The notes beneath the pieces are model-generated. The model worked only from the letters and a program-made list of their open reading frames with translations. It was not told the DNA's origin and did not search any database. From Kudoa neothunni (lineage: Eukaryota; Cnidaria): a DNA stretch of 64,000 bases. Where the stretch lies: assembly GCA_964304625.1 (NCBI GenBank), contig OZ199838.1, positions 12,400,001 to 12,464,000 of the forward strand, given 5' to 3'. The number at the start of each line of letters is the position of its first letter. Positions within the stretch are counted from its first letter, which is position 1. The translations under genes and the position numbers were made by a program. Of the stretch, positions 11,543 to 24,559 are shown one piece after another.

Positions 11543-11992
11543 CTGAACAACAACGATTACTTAGTTCCCTATCGAATTTTAAATGATTGACTAAAAGTGG
11601 AAATAGACAACAGAATAACGGCCATCAGTAAGAATCATTCCATGTTATAGCTATTGTTACATGGAATTGATGTAATATTTAAAAACTATATAACCTTGAT
11701 TTTTTATTTTTGTTTGGAATATTACCGTAAAAAATTATACACGTAAGAACGAATTTCCAAAAAAATTCGCCTACACTAATCGACCAATCTATTACCACCC
11801 TCATAAAACATATTAATTTGCGCATGTATTTCCAAATTTACTTACTAAAATTATCCTAATAGTATATGTGAGTTGATTTGACCAAAAATAAAATTAAATT
11901 TCGATACGCAATAGGATTGCGCAACAGCTTACAGGTACAACAACGTTAATCGTTCTAGGCTGAGTGCGTGCTTCGACACTTATCCCAGAAGA
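11486..11992. other. 5' flank of the RAP1GDS1-like gene
   Basis: Holds a (TA)n microsatellite at 11518-11542. Otherwise AT-rich with no clear motif. Confidence 0.5.
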
Positions 11993-14900
11993 ATGTCCTC
12001 TACAGATGTTGAAGATTTTAACATGATCTTTTCAAAAATACAAAATCAAGAAAAAAATGGTGACGTTGCTATGGCCTTAACTGTGGATATGTTGAAGCAA
12101 TTTATGAGCCAGTATTTGGAAAAATACACAAAAAATGTCCAAGTCAAAGATGTGAAAAAACCGGATACAACACATCAAGTGAAAGTTCTCGAAATCGATA
12201 CTGACCAGCAATGTGACTATAGTCTATTTTTGGAAGCAGTTGATTTCATTAACACATTTAGTAATGAATCAAGCCCATTTGAATTATTTTGTCGGAGTGT
12301 TAACAGGTGAACAGAAGACACTGGAGTTGTTGGTGGTTAAAAGTGTTGCAGAATTTTTGAGTGCACTGTCACGATTTGGTAATTATTTTCTAATTATGGT
12401 GCGAACATACTCACCAAATATAACACATTTAATATATCAATAATTCCACTTTATTATTATTATTATATATTAAATAGTCCAGCCTATCTTTAATTTTGGT
12501 ATCTATGTAATGAGTTCACTAAACTAATGATTTTTATTTTGTAGAGTTGTATCGAAATATGTTAATCGAGGCAGGAATGGTTACAAAAACGATAGATCAA
12601 TTGATTGCTACTGATCATTCGATGACTGCAGCATCATTTTTTAAACTGCTGAACAATCTCTGCTTTAATTCGAGTAGCTCTTTATTCTATCTACTTTTGG
12701 TGTGGTTGCTGTGGAGATTTTCCCTCATTTTGGATTGACTAATAGTCGAAGCCCAAGATCAGTTGGTCAACTCTGGAAAAATCGATAAAATCCTTAGAAA
12801 ATTCGTTCTAATTAGTGAAGACATTACAGTCGGACAATTGTTTGATGAACAAGAAACAGTTGAAGTAGTCTCCTCTGTTTATTTGATTTACAATCTTATT
12901 CGATATTGTTAGAATGTTGCTTCCGACAGTATGATGCATTTGATGGCTGATAATGGTGTGTGTCGCTTTTGCTTCACATTTTCATGATTCCATACATTTA
13001 GTTGTCTTGAGTCAAAAGTTGATTGAAAACAGTGCCATCGAATTGCTGTCAGATATTGTGAGAAAACATTTGAATTCGAATCCATTGTTGGTGCTGGAAT
13101 GCAGTGGGTTGCTTCAATGGCTTATTAGTTTGGGTAAGAATTTTCGTTTATTTAATAAAATACGGGTTTGTATTTTTGTGTTCAGATAATGGTAAAGAGC
13201 GGGCCATTAAATGTCTATTGTCTGTATTCGGAATAATGGATTTCAATAAAATCTTTGATGATGCATTGTTATTTGAACAACTGACGTTGAAATGTCCCAA
13301 CGAAAGTAACCAAACCCAACAGCAGTCCGAGGAATCTGTTTGTGAGAATCAACGTTTTCAAACGTATCGTCAATCATTCGTCGATGCGTATATTGCTGTT
13401 TTTGGGTTGGTGGAACAACTTATTCAAGATCGTAAGTCTATATTTCACTCAGTCGTTTGCTTGTCATTATATCACTTGCTTACTTATTTACGTGCCTAAT
13501 TGAATGGTTAATAACCCTCTAAATTGTTTTACCGCGGCAACTCCCATCAACAAGCCTGTCTGAAAAGTATCCATATTGTTAAGGTTTTACTTAAAATATG
13601 CGCCTAATTAAATGTAACATTTTGTAATCAGAACATCTAGAATGTCATCAATTAAGCATTGATTAATCCAGTTTTCCACATGGGATAATATCGTTAGAAT
13701 TTGGATAGTTTTGTCGATAATTTAAATTTTATTATTCTCTATATAATATGTATACACTCATAAAGAAAATATAAAAATATTATCAAAGTTTATTTCGATA
13801 TATTTATCTCGATTATTGTAATAATACTATGAAAACCTTGTAAAATAGAGGCCTTATTTTTTGTAATCTGCACAGCGCCCGAATGTTTCAAAATTATTTA
13901 TATATACGATGTTATTTCGTCTCACCGTTTAATTCTTGTTCAAATGTTATGTTTGAGCATTTTACTTTATAAAATTCCTGTCTTTTTTATCCTATCAAAT
14001 CTTATTTGCCATTTGAGTATTTTTAATTAATTCGCGAAAGAATATGTGATTTTCAATGATTTGAACCAGTTTTAGATTGGCGTGCCAGCATCTTATGAAT
14101 AGGGCGAATTTTGTGTCTACCACAACAGCCTTAAATAAATCCTTATCTTCTTTCTATACTTATTGTGCTGTAATTAGTTTTTTTATTATGTAGGTGTTAT
14201 CCACTTGATTATTATTTAGATCATAAGTTATAAATAGAAAAGGGTTGGAAATTTTCGACGTTTATTTTTCTGTAAATCGACAATTTCCAACGCTAGTTAT
14301 AAATGTTTCTCAACTCATCATTTTTTTGTGTTAATATTGTTTTTAAATTACAAATTTAAAACAATTTTTGTTAAGTAAAAAAAATGCAAATTCAACCCTA
14401 AAAATATTTGACTAATAATTATACGTTTGGGGTTTAAGAAAAGCCACGATATATGTGCCTAATTATGTAATATCAGACTGAATAGTGTTAATAATAACCG
14501 TGTTGTGTTTAGAAAGCTATGATTTTAAATTAACACTGGCTACTAAAACCGATATTTTTTATCCCAAACAAGGGCTGCCAGGGCTTGGGTTTTCCCTAAG
14601 ATCGTGAGTTTTTATGGTCACCTTGAATTCTTGGAGGGTTTTTTCGTTTTTAAAAAATCCTGGGTTATTATTTAAACCTGTAAACATAGAATAATAATTC
14701 AAATTCTTGTATGTGCGGCATTATGATTTATATTTTTCATAACTTGTCCCATTCAGACTATATCATGCAGGGTTTAAACGTTTACAATGCTGAACGACAG
14801 CACGTTAGATTGTTTAACGTGAAACAATTACATAATTATTCAGTAAACATTATCGCACATTTTTAGAAAATCTAGACGGTATTTTAAAATATACCTTGAA

Positions 14901-17900
14901 CTATAAATAATAATTGTGTGTGTGTGTGTGTGTGTGTGTTGATTCATATTAGACATTAAGTATGAGCGAGTGTTCGCGTCAAAAAATTGCAATAATACGG
15001 CAATACGTTTAAATTTAATATCTGGAGACGTAGTTATAGGATTGGAAGAAGATTAAAAACTTTAATAGATACGATTCTGTTTTTTTCGTTTCATATTAAA
15101 CTAGCGTTTTTCTCTTCCTTGTATTTTTTTATTTAACCTTCTAAATAAACTGGGGTAGATTTCTACCCCAAGTGAATTTTACCAACAATATTATAGTGTA
15201 TACATGGAACATAACTCATCTCCGCTTTTTGTAAACTTATATCTTTATGGAAACTTTCAGAAAAATGAGTTAAAGTTTTTTTTGTCATATATCAAGAAAG
15301 TTAATCTAAAAACACCTTCCAAATAAAATTAATTAAAATATTGATACATATGATTTTTAAGACTTAACGGAAATTCTATCGAGTAAATAATAAATAAATA
15401 ACGTAACACTATAAATGCGACCCCATCACGCACGCGTAACACAGATTAAGCATGTGGTTCTCTTCAGAATACGATAGCTCCTTATTCTCTCATTAATCTT
15501 ATACCAGCTATTCAAGATACGATGACTTTTCATCAGTCTGCTTAATTCTGCGTTGTAGAGAGCGTCCAAAAATATGTATGAAAATTGTTAATAAATATTC
15601 TTAGTTTCGTATTGTAGAGAGCATTAAATAGACGTATGACAACTTTTTTGTGAATTAAGCACTGTTTATCATCATGTTGTGTTTTTCTGCACAGTTTTAC
15701 ACTGGGTTGTTTAAAATAAGATAAATTAATTGGCGGCTGTTATAAAAGTTGAATTAAGTATTAAAACTAAAAAACCGCAGAAATGCGCATATATATATAT
15801 ATATATATACAATCGTAGTCCATGGAAATGTAAAAAACATAAATATTCGCGCACGCGTGGGTAGATTATATCTTTAATAATTTGTCATCTATTCGAAATT
15901 TACTCAATGAATTTTCCTCATATTTTGTGAGTCAATCATGAATTTTATTTGAGACAATTTTATAAAATAAAAAAATAGGGTAGATTTCTACCCTATTTTT
16001 ACTTGGAGGGTGTAAATTTTTCAGCTACTTAGAAGGCTAAACTTTTTTTCTGACCGTTCATCGTTGGATTTTTTTAACCCCACTGGCGGCTCTGTCCCAA
16101 ATATCACACACGCGTGCCCAGGTTCGATTTTGATCCCAGCAATTCCTATTTTAAATTTATGTAAAAAGTTTATTTTTTAGAATTTGCGATATTTAATTAT
16201 TTTCGGTCAATTGTTACCACTGTTAAAGACGTGGAGTAATTTGCTAGTGTCAAAAGTACACTCACTTGAATAGTATGACATACACGGGTGATCAAAAAGT
16301 ATCGAGACTTTTTAAATAAAAAAATATATACAAATATATAATGAATTTTTTTTAATCTCCTTCGAAATACTCTCCGTCTGCATCAATACATTTTTTCCGG
16401 CGTTGCTTCCACTGAAGGAAGCATTCTAAAAAATCATCTTTATTCAGCGTCTTAAGCTGCTCCGTCGCATTCTGTTTTATTTCCTCAACGGAGTGGAACC
16501 TCCTTCCTTTAAGTTGGAATTTAATTTTTAGGAATAGAAAAAAGTCGCATGGAGCAAGGTCTGGTGAGTATGGAGGATTCTGTAGCTGGGTAACGTTCAT
16601 CTTGGCTATAAACTCTTGAATTTTTAATGACTTGTGTGAGGGGAAATTATCGTGATGAAGTATCCAACGTCCAGAGGAATTCATGTGGGGTCGTTTACGA
16701 CGGATGGCATCCGTAAATTCCGCAACACTGAGGTAATACTCACTTGTAACTGTACAAGCGCGTATTCATAATAAATTAACCCCTGGATGTCAAAAAATAC
16801 TGAGTAACACTTTAATTTTACTCCGAACTTAGCGTGCTTTCTTTGATCTGGGCGACGATGGTGTTTTCCAAATGGAAGATTGAACTTTTGTTTCGGGATC
16901 ATAACCATAAGCCCACGTTTCATCACCTGTTACAATAAAATTAATGAATTCATCGTCTGTTGATGAGCGTTGAAGTAGATCTTTTGAAGTAATAAGCCGC
17001 AATTCTTTTTGCTCGGATATGAGCACTCGCGGGACAAATTTGGCGGCAACTCTTCTCATACGAAGATCATCAGTCAAAATAGTTCGACATGATCCAAAAG
17101 ATATTCCAACATCATTAGAAATTTTCCTAATGATAAGTCTACGTTCGGAATCGATCATATCCTTAACATCATTAATCTCTTCATGGTTTCTGTTAGTTAA
17201 AGGTCGACCAGAACGATCCAAACTATCAATCGAATTTCTAACTTTTTGAAATCGTTTATTCCACTCAAGCACTCTACTTCGACTCACGGAATTGTCTAAA
17301 AATGCTTTTTTAATCATTTCATAAGTCTCGGTACTGTTTCTCCCTAGTTTTACACAGAATTTAATACAAATTCTCTGCTCGTGGTTTTCTGACATTCACG
17401 CGAGCGACATCGGCCGATTTCGCGACTAAAACAACTAGCTGCCATATTTTATTTTATTATTCATTCGTTAAATTGTTGTTGCAAAAATATGCGAATATAT
17501 ATTTTTTATAATATTCTATTTTTTAAAAATATATCTTTGTCGTACCGGGAGATATTTAAAAAGTCTCGATATTTTTTGACCAGCCCATGTATTTCGATAG
17601 TCACATTCTTTTAAAATATAATAATTTATTTCTTCTTTTTTTCAAACAGAATTCTCAGATGTTTAACTAATGAACACCAATTAGAATTTCCATAACCCTT
17701 TTGTATAACTTCTCAATCTAGTTCATCATTTGATTTCATGAAATTTTCGAGAAAATATTTTTAAATGTTGATAATGTGACACATTTGACTGTTATTTTTG
17801 ACTTTTATCAATTACACCAGTACTACAAATCTTCTTTCACAACAAATTTAAATGTATTTATGCGTAAACCTACGTTATTTAAGGTTTATATGATTTATTT

Positions 17901-19593
17901 ATGGTGTCAAAATATATCACTTAAATTGAATAGAGAGTTTATTCCGTCATCATTTACATTTACGTTTATGATAATTTATTTCTTGCCTTTGGTTGAAAAT
18001 GCTCATTTAAAATAATACGGTTTTTTAATTTAGCTAAAACAAGCAAACTCCTTTTTGAGGAAGATGGATTCGAATTCTGTTGCAATCTCATCAACAAATA
18101 TACCATAGCTCCCTTCGATGACAAACTTTTGGCTAAAATATGTGATATTAGCGTGCTTATAACATTAAATGGTAAAGAATTTCCTGCTTTTTTTTTGCAA
18201 AATAAAATTCTTTGTTATATAGATGAGGTGGGTGACTTGATTTTTATCGATAAAAAACGACTGGAAGAGATCAAAACATTGTTGACCTCCAGTAACAATT
18301 GTGTCAGTAGTAGTGCGGCGTTAATTGTTGGAAATTTGTGTCGTTCTGGTATACTCAATAAAATTTACCCAGTGATTAACATGCTTTTTAGCTGATCGAA
18401 GTGAATATTTTGTTGAACACGGTTATCATAACATTGTTATTAGTAACATGTTGAAAGTGCTTCCACATGTTGCTGATGTAGTTTTTATTTCTCAGATAAT
18501 TTATTCTAATAAAAATTAAGACTCCAAAACATGTTGATTATATACTGGCAGACATGAGTTGCTTAAAGAATTTTCTTGTTCCGGGTAAGGTGTTTTTTGC
18601 GTTTCGAACTTTACCTCGAATCTTTGTTGCTCATGTTTGATTGACCTAAATGCGATTTTGTCAATATAGTGAAATGTCGTCAAAATGCGATCACTTCTTC
18701 AAATATTGAAGAAACGCTGCGGTGTTTCGAACAGATTTTTCTTCAAGATAATAAACTACTTGTTGTAAAAGCATATGTAGTTCTTCGTATGGTTATCAGT
18801 TGTAATGCTGGTAATATTGTTGTGGAAATGTGCTTTTTGCCAGTTATAACGGCCGTTGTATTGTAGCTGGTATTTGCAAGAAAGTTCTAGATTCCCCTTC
18901 AATAATGAATTGTATTAAACGAGATTGCTTGGTCGATAGCGCGCTTGGAGTAAATATTGAATCGCTTAGGGTTGTACTTACTCTTGCTGTCCATTGTGAT
19001 AACGAGTGTATTCAAAATAAGCACTGCGATAATAGTTGATTGTAATTTTTGTTGTTGTAGTGCTCATTCCTCAAATATTCAACAAAGATCTATTCCAATC
19101 TATTGCGAGAAATAACGCTCCTCCTAACAACCAACTTTTTATTGACTTTTCCAATATTTTTAATGTGATTGTCTCCAAGAAACATTTAGGTATATGCTTG
19201 TTTGTTAATGATGGTTTCCAACGTTAACTCGAATTTTATTGTCCCATCATCTAGATATGCTCCCTATCGTTGCTGAGAGCGAAATACTATCAAATCTCAA
19301 AAATACACTGGTTGAAAGTAAAAATGGTGTCCCATTTCCTTTTCTCGTTTCTACTATTACTACATTTCTGCTTGCACTCCGAACAAGTACCATTCTTCCC
19401 ACAATCCATCATTGTTTCATTAATGGTGGTTTTGAGTAAAATTGTTGTAGATTTTAAAGACCAATTTTATCAACAAATCAAGGGTATTGACCTTCTGGAT
19501 ACTCTTCAATTTTATACCAGATTTAATCATCCTGTTGTTATCCAATTGACTACACAACTCAGAAATGCCTTGAATGAATGCTCACAATCCTAA
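11993..19593 (+). CDS. RAP1GDS1: RAP1GDS1 (SmgGDS)-like armadillo-repeat protein, 16 exons
   Basis: Exons: 11993-12260, 12307-12378, 12545-12673, 12746-12864, 12913-12955, 13002-13133, 13186-13431, 18034-18171, 18223-18348, 18392-18477, 18521-18584, 18670-18810, 18867-18995, 19061-19189, 19255-19386, 19451-19593. They total 2097 nt, 698 residues, one frame. The protein is all-helical with armadillo-type repeats. FFKLLNNLCFNSIEAQDQ parallels the human ALGNICYDSHEGR repeat, SSAALIVGNLCRSADRSEYF parallels LAGALAIANFARNDANCIHM, and the end FYQQIKGIDLLDTLQFYTR matches the human C-terminus around EVQDLAFLDVVSKLRS. SmgGDS chaperones and exchanges polybasic small GTPases such as Rap1 and RhoA before and after prenylation. 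It is slightly longer than the 607-residue human form. Intron 7 (4602 bp) holds three mobile elements. Confidence 0.85.
14569..15130 (+). mobile_element. hAT-like TIR element, copy 1 (inside an intron)
   Basis: Starts CAAGGGCTGCCAGGGC and shares several hundred bp, in opposite orientation, with the copy at 38897-39477. Shared landmarks are CTTGGGTTTTCCCTAAGATC near the start, CAGGGTTTAAA..TTTAC mid-element and ATTAGACATTAAGTATGAG near 14951. A (TG)n run at 14914-14939 is private to this copy. The right end is indistinct because a TTAA element begins at 15137. Confidence 0.6.
15137..16036. mobile_element. piggyBac-like MITE (TTAA-flanked)
   Basis: 900 bp. The left flank is TTAA and the right flank CTAA. 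Inverted ends are CCTTCTAAATA and CCTTCTAAGTA. Palindromes lie near both ends: GGGGTAGATTTCTACCCC at 15152-15169 and a related dyad, ATAGGGTAG-ATTT-CTACCCTAT, at 15975-15996. An (AT)n run lies at 15789-15810. No transposase was seen, so it is non-autonomous. TTAA target plus CC(N) ends is the piggyBac signature; the family call is inferred. Confidence 0.6.
16283..17589 (-). mobile_element. mariner transposon, full-length but inactive
   Basis: 1307 bp, the usual mariner length, flanked by TA on both sides. Terminal inverted repeats begin CACGGGTGATCAAAAAGTAT and CATGGGCTGGTCAAAAAATA and agree over most of about 35 bp. The minus-strand transposase runs from about 17395 to 16352. It has an N-terminal helix-turn-helix region (ICIKFCVKLGRNSTETYEM, SRVLEWNKRF), then the DD34D-type catalytic residues in VTGDETW, HHDNFPSH and YSPDLAPCDFF. 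The middle part is broken by a stop near KKAR and by about two frameshifts between 16900 and 16690. It is therefore inactive, but the near-matching ends suggest a fairly recent insertion. It sits antisense inside intron 7 of the RAP1GDS1-like gene. Confidence 0.93.
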
Positions 19594-22500
19594 CCACTAT
19601 AGATATATTGTATGGTGTCATTTATTAATGTAATTCGATCGACCTTTTATTAAGGAATGCTTCCTTCAAATATTTTTTGCTCATAGGTTTTGTCTTGTTT
19701 TTATTGCAGTCTGATATTTGTGTATAAGCGCGATTTTTATCCTCATGAAAATTCAAAATAATTTGGCAATGCATTCCTATTGCATTTGTTTTTGTCTGTG
19801 CGTGTGAAGAAACATTCGGCAGATTTTTTGATGTGATTTGATTTAGTTTAGTAGAATAGTTAGTTTTATTTTTAAATATATATATATATATATAGATTTC
19901 CTATATTTAAAGTTGGACTGCGTTTGTTTTAAGATGAGATATAGGGCGGTAAAATTTAATCCTAAATGGCATGTACGCTGGCGCGGCGACAATTTTTAAT
20001 CTCACGAGCTGTATACATATTTATTTTGTAGAATCTGCTACATTTAATTATTAGGGCGCCCTAATAGAGAAGTGACGGGCTAAAAATAATTAAATATCGT
20101 TAAAACTAGCGTCACCTGAATATTATTTACCGTGCCAAGAATGACTTCCCTATAATAATCCGATGGTCACGCATGCGTCCGTTGCAATGATGATATGCGA
20201 GAGAATGATGTGCGTGAATACACCTATGATTAATAATCTTCTCTCTGAGCGTTCTTATACACATAACAATAATGAGTTTGTATTATTAGAAACAGTGGAA
20301 TAACCTAGGAGTTAGACATCCACTCTAGTCATTGCTCGAATCAATTCTTGACATTATCAAACAGACTCTTCATTTTTTTACCTCGAATAAAATTCATTTA
20401 TATGCTTAGCAAAAATTCCCCTATCATTCTGAGTGTTAGAATTCTATATTAGTAAGTGATGATGTCGTTGACAGTATTAAAGTGAAATCTGCGCAACAAA
20501 ATAACCTGCTTTGACTGTATTTTTGTAAAATATTAAGCACGTAACTATTCTTATCATTTTTATGCAGTGATATGGGTATAACTCTACTAATGTAGGTGAT
20601 TCGATTTCGATCTACTTTGTTATCACGGGAAGAAACACAAACCTCGGACCTAGTCAGTCCTTAAATTAAATTTTATTTGCCCTGCGATGGATAATGAATT
20701 AGTAAAAATTATTGAAGTACTTTTAGGTTTTCAGAACTATTAAATTTCACCAGGAATATGGACCCGAGCTTTGTTATTTTGTCTCTCGACTCGAGAAGTA
20801 AATGTACCGATACAATATAACAACTTTAGAAGTTTAACTAGCTAGTTTCGAACGTAATTTTTATTCTTGCCTTATAGCACCTTAATAAATAAGAATGGAT
20901 AATTAATTTCTCATTCTATGCATAAACAAAATTCGGGCCTTTACTAAAGAGTGCAGAGAGATATGCCAGGAAAAATTTCTTTTTAAATGTTTTGTCGAGG
21001 TTAATTTTTTAAATCTACTTAATTCGATAGTTGCGATAAATTTTAAATGATTTAGGTCAAAAAATTCGTTAGCATTATTTAAGTTGGGGAAAAAGCTATT
21101 TTATTTATGATGTTGTTGTTACCTAGTATTTTGTGGGAAAAAAATAGAACAAAATAAAGAGATCTATATTTTATAGTGTATTAAATATACAAACTAGACA
21201 GGGAATCAACTTTGAATCTACTAAATAAAAATAAGCTTTGATTTATTATCCTTTTATGTCTTTTGTAATCATACGGCTATCCTGTATAATTATATTAAAA
21301 AATTATATATTAACAATTATTGTAATTATTTTTATATTTATTATAAATAAAATAAAAATAATTTCAAAACAGTTTTTATGTAAAACATAATAGCATATAA
21401 TTACACAACGAAAATAATTATATATCATATACATTCATTATAATTTATAATGAATACAATCTTAATGTCGAAATGTGTATAATTCCTTCAAATAATCACA
21501 AAGAACGGTTTTTAAAAATTGTTTCCATAGTTTAACCTAAGAAAAAATATTTATTTTATGTAAATCATTCTTATTTTTGACATTTTACTCCAAAATATTC
21601 AGGAAATAAATTTCAATAACCCTTACTTAGTGCAACGCTTATGTCACAAATTTTAACGTCCTTTTAAACGGAAATTTGTAGGACAAAATTTTAATTTTTT
21701 ATTTAAGTTTCAGATAAAATTGAATAATATTAATATCTTTTAAACTAAATATTACACTTCTTTGATTTATAATAATCTTTTATAATGGAAAACAGAAAAG
21801 TCAATCTGATCTTTATAAGATAATGCATTATTGATTAATTCATCACATTATGTTTTATCATACCTGGTAATGCTATGATTCTGTATCCCAACTTGATGTT
21901 CTATCTTTTATATTCTGCTGTGAAAAATATAGTAGAATTTCTCATTTTGAATCAAAAATATGTTATTAATACATTATTTTATACATGTATGAGAATTTAT
22001 TAATAAGCCGCTTATGTAACTTGACTCACTCTTAGTTGACTTTCTGTATTATTCTAAGATAAACACTGATTGGTAAATACAATAGGTGCCCACGACCCAT
22101 CATGACACATGCCAACAAAGCGAAATTTTAATGTGGCTCTTGCAATTTAGTCTCTCTTATTTATCGCTATATTTGCATTTATATTCAAAACTATATAAAT
22201 AAAAAGAAATTTTTTATAACAATGAAGTAAAGGTTAAATGCGATTAATCTAGTCCATCCTTGACTTTAATTTGTATAACCAAACCATTTAGGCAATGTAG
22301 TGATAATACTAATGATTTCTATCAACAAGAATTTAAAAAAATGCAATTCAAACATCCAATTTTATTACAATCAAAATTATTTTTTATTTTAATCATAAGG
22401 TTTGGACGACTTTAAATATAAACATACAGGAAGCCTCCTTAATGAATCATTATATCTTGACGAAGTGTTGCGTAACAAATAAATTATTTCCTGTGCTCAA

Positions 22501-22653
22501 GAGAAGTAGGAGTAAGAATTAATAATCAAGATAAATTTCATATATATTGATATGCATAATTTCATAAAATTAATTAATATACTCAATAAAATTTAACTAA
22601 ATGTTTTTATCATACTTATTCGTTGGATTTTGCTTTGAAAAGTTATTAATATT
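19594..22653. other. Long AT-rich spacer
   Basis: No gene recognised. It contains an (AT)n run at 19876-19895 and an 18-bp perfect palindrome with a GGCGCC core at 20049-20066. Weak similarity exists between 19970-20130 and 16085-16280, probably a shared old repeat. Confidence 0.45.
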
Positions 22654-23043
22654 TTACTGGTAAAACTCTGACTTTCTTGAGTCGTAAATCGTCGTTTCTA
22701 GATCTATGACCGTAGATAACATTTGATATTTTCGTTTTCTGAAAAATTTGTACATTTTGTTAAAATAAATTAGATCATCATTCATAGAAAGAGTAAATTT
22801 TTTGAATTTTTTGTGATTATTTGTAATTTTCATTCCATTATGAAACTTCATAACGGGTTCTTTATAACCTGAAATCTTATTTAAAGAGGATAAGGATTTT
22901 AAATTCAAATAATTGAGAATTTTAGTTTTCCTGTTTTTCCCATTCGATATTCTTTTATAATATGGCATTATATCCATTTTATCTTTCAAAGAATGAAGCT
23001 TCTTGGTTCTCTTCAAGTGTCCACGGGTCGTAAATTTGAGCTA
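22654..23043 (-). CDS. Orphan basic exon, function unknown
   Basis: A 129-codon open stretch on the minus strand bounded upstream by an acceptor-like GGAATTAG (23043 is the first exon base). It is rich in Lys and Arg (TTRGHLKRTKKLHSLKDKM..., later MYKFFRKRKYQM) and ends at a stop at 22654. A C-terminal exon of a nuclear or ribosome-associated protein would fit this composition, but no family was recognised and no upstream exon was found to the right. An alternative donor near the end would change the last ten residues. Treat as hypothetical. Confidence 0.35.
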
Positions 23044-23985
23044 ATTCCTAGTTCCAGTGAATTAAAATAAAAACTGAGGTTTTAATAATTTATAATAATT
23101 GTTATGCTTTTATTCAATTCACTTAATTAGTAGCAGTATTGTGTAAGTCATTAAATCATGGCGGGTGCTCCTAAGTGACAGTGCGCAGGAGCCATCACCT
23201 ACTGTAGTTAGGATCAGGAAGGTACGCTCTACCACATTAACTAAGCGATATCACATTAAAGGAATCCTATGATGTTTAATTGTCCTTTTATTTTATTATT
23301 CAGGAATAATTTAATTTCTTAATTTAAAAAATAAATTAAGTGATTTTATTAAATATTATTAATTATAAAATTTTGATAATATTTCAAGTAACAAATATCT
23401 AGCCGGTAATTGTAAAATAATATATTGGATCATTATTTTATGTCTAATCCTCATTTTTAACAAATTTATTTATTTGTTCACTTTAGTTCCCATTAAAAAA
23501 ACTAATTAATATAAGTTATATATTTCTACATTATTAATAACTCGCTTTCTCAAATCAAATTCAATATAACTTTTGTATTATCCAAAAACAATAACCTTAT
23601 TCTTGTCTAAACATTAAGCTAGGGCATATTAACCAAATATCCATTTTTTGAAACAAACATTTACGTTGACAAAATCAAAAAATTAAATTAACTAGAAAAA
23701 AAGGAATTAAGATATTTTATTAAAAAACTCAATCAAGATCATCTCTAAAAAAATTTAATTGCCTTTATTTTATATTAACAAATAAAATTTTGTTGGAGCT
23801 AGGGCTTAACAATATTTTAGATAATACAATTTTTCCTAAAATTAATACAATTAATTTACAATATACGAAAACGTAATCTATTTGGACAATTATGAAATAA
23901 TTAAAGTAGGACTTTATATATAAGAAATGTTTCAACTCAATTAACAAGAATACGATAGAAATAAAATTATAAATGTAGGTATTAA
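23044..23985. other. Spacer with a tRNA-like island
   Basis: A GC-richer stretch at 23155-23250 reads, on the minus strand, like an A-box region (TAGTTAATGTGGTAGAGCG). It also forms a hairpin from GGTGCTCCT and AGGAGCCATCACC arms. No B box was found, so no tRNA is called. The rest is AT-rich without features. Confidence 0.35.
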
Positions 23986-24559
23986 CCCTCTAAGGTATCA
24001 GAAAACGAACTACCTCCAAAGATTGTGGGTTGAAATTCATCCTGTATTATTTTAAAATAAATTTAAACAAAAAATTGTTATAAATTTATTCCTATAACAG
24101 TATGTGGTTTTACGCATTATATTCAGAGAAAAAAGTGTCATTACTCACATTACTAATCCTCATAAAACCTTATACGGCATAAGTCATAATTCACCCATTC
24201 TTCGGTAACGCACAAAGGAAAAAAATGTAACTGTTATGTATTTTATTTTAATCCCTAACTTAATTTACTTTTTTTAACATAATGAGTTTATATAGAATTC
24301 ATTTTGAACAATAAATACATTTCTTGAATGAATAATTAAGTAAAAATTATGCTGGAGTGAATTTCATTCCAAAATCTTTGGAGGGTGTTTTTTATTTTTG
24401 AATTACTTCCTACATTTTTTAAAACCTAAACACTCACAACTTTTACTTAAAATAAATTTATAGGTATAGCGATATTTTCATACGCAATAAAAAACAATGA
24501 AGAATATATGATAGGATTAAAATTTGTTTGGGATGAATTTCATCCCAAAATCCTTAGAG
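23986..24559. mobile_element. piggyBac-like MITE (TTAA-flanked)
   Basis: 574 bp flanked by TTAA on both sides (23982-23985 and 24560-24563). Ends are CCCTCTAAGG and CTCTAAGGAT, inverted. Interior dyads are GGAGTGAATTTCATTCC at 24354-24370 and GGGATGAATTTCATCCC at 24530-24546, with a decayed version near 24027. No coding sequence was seen. Confidence 0.6.

Noticed and set aside
16085-16160. Possible SINE head with GGTTCGAT motif
   Set aside because: Only a B-box-like motif; the A box and a tail are missing.
23155-23250. Possible tRNA gene
   Set aside because: A-box-like motif and a hairpin are present but there is no B box and no acceptor-stem pairing.
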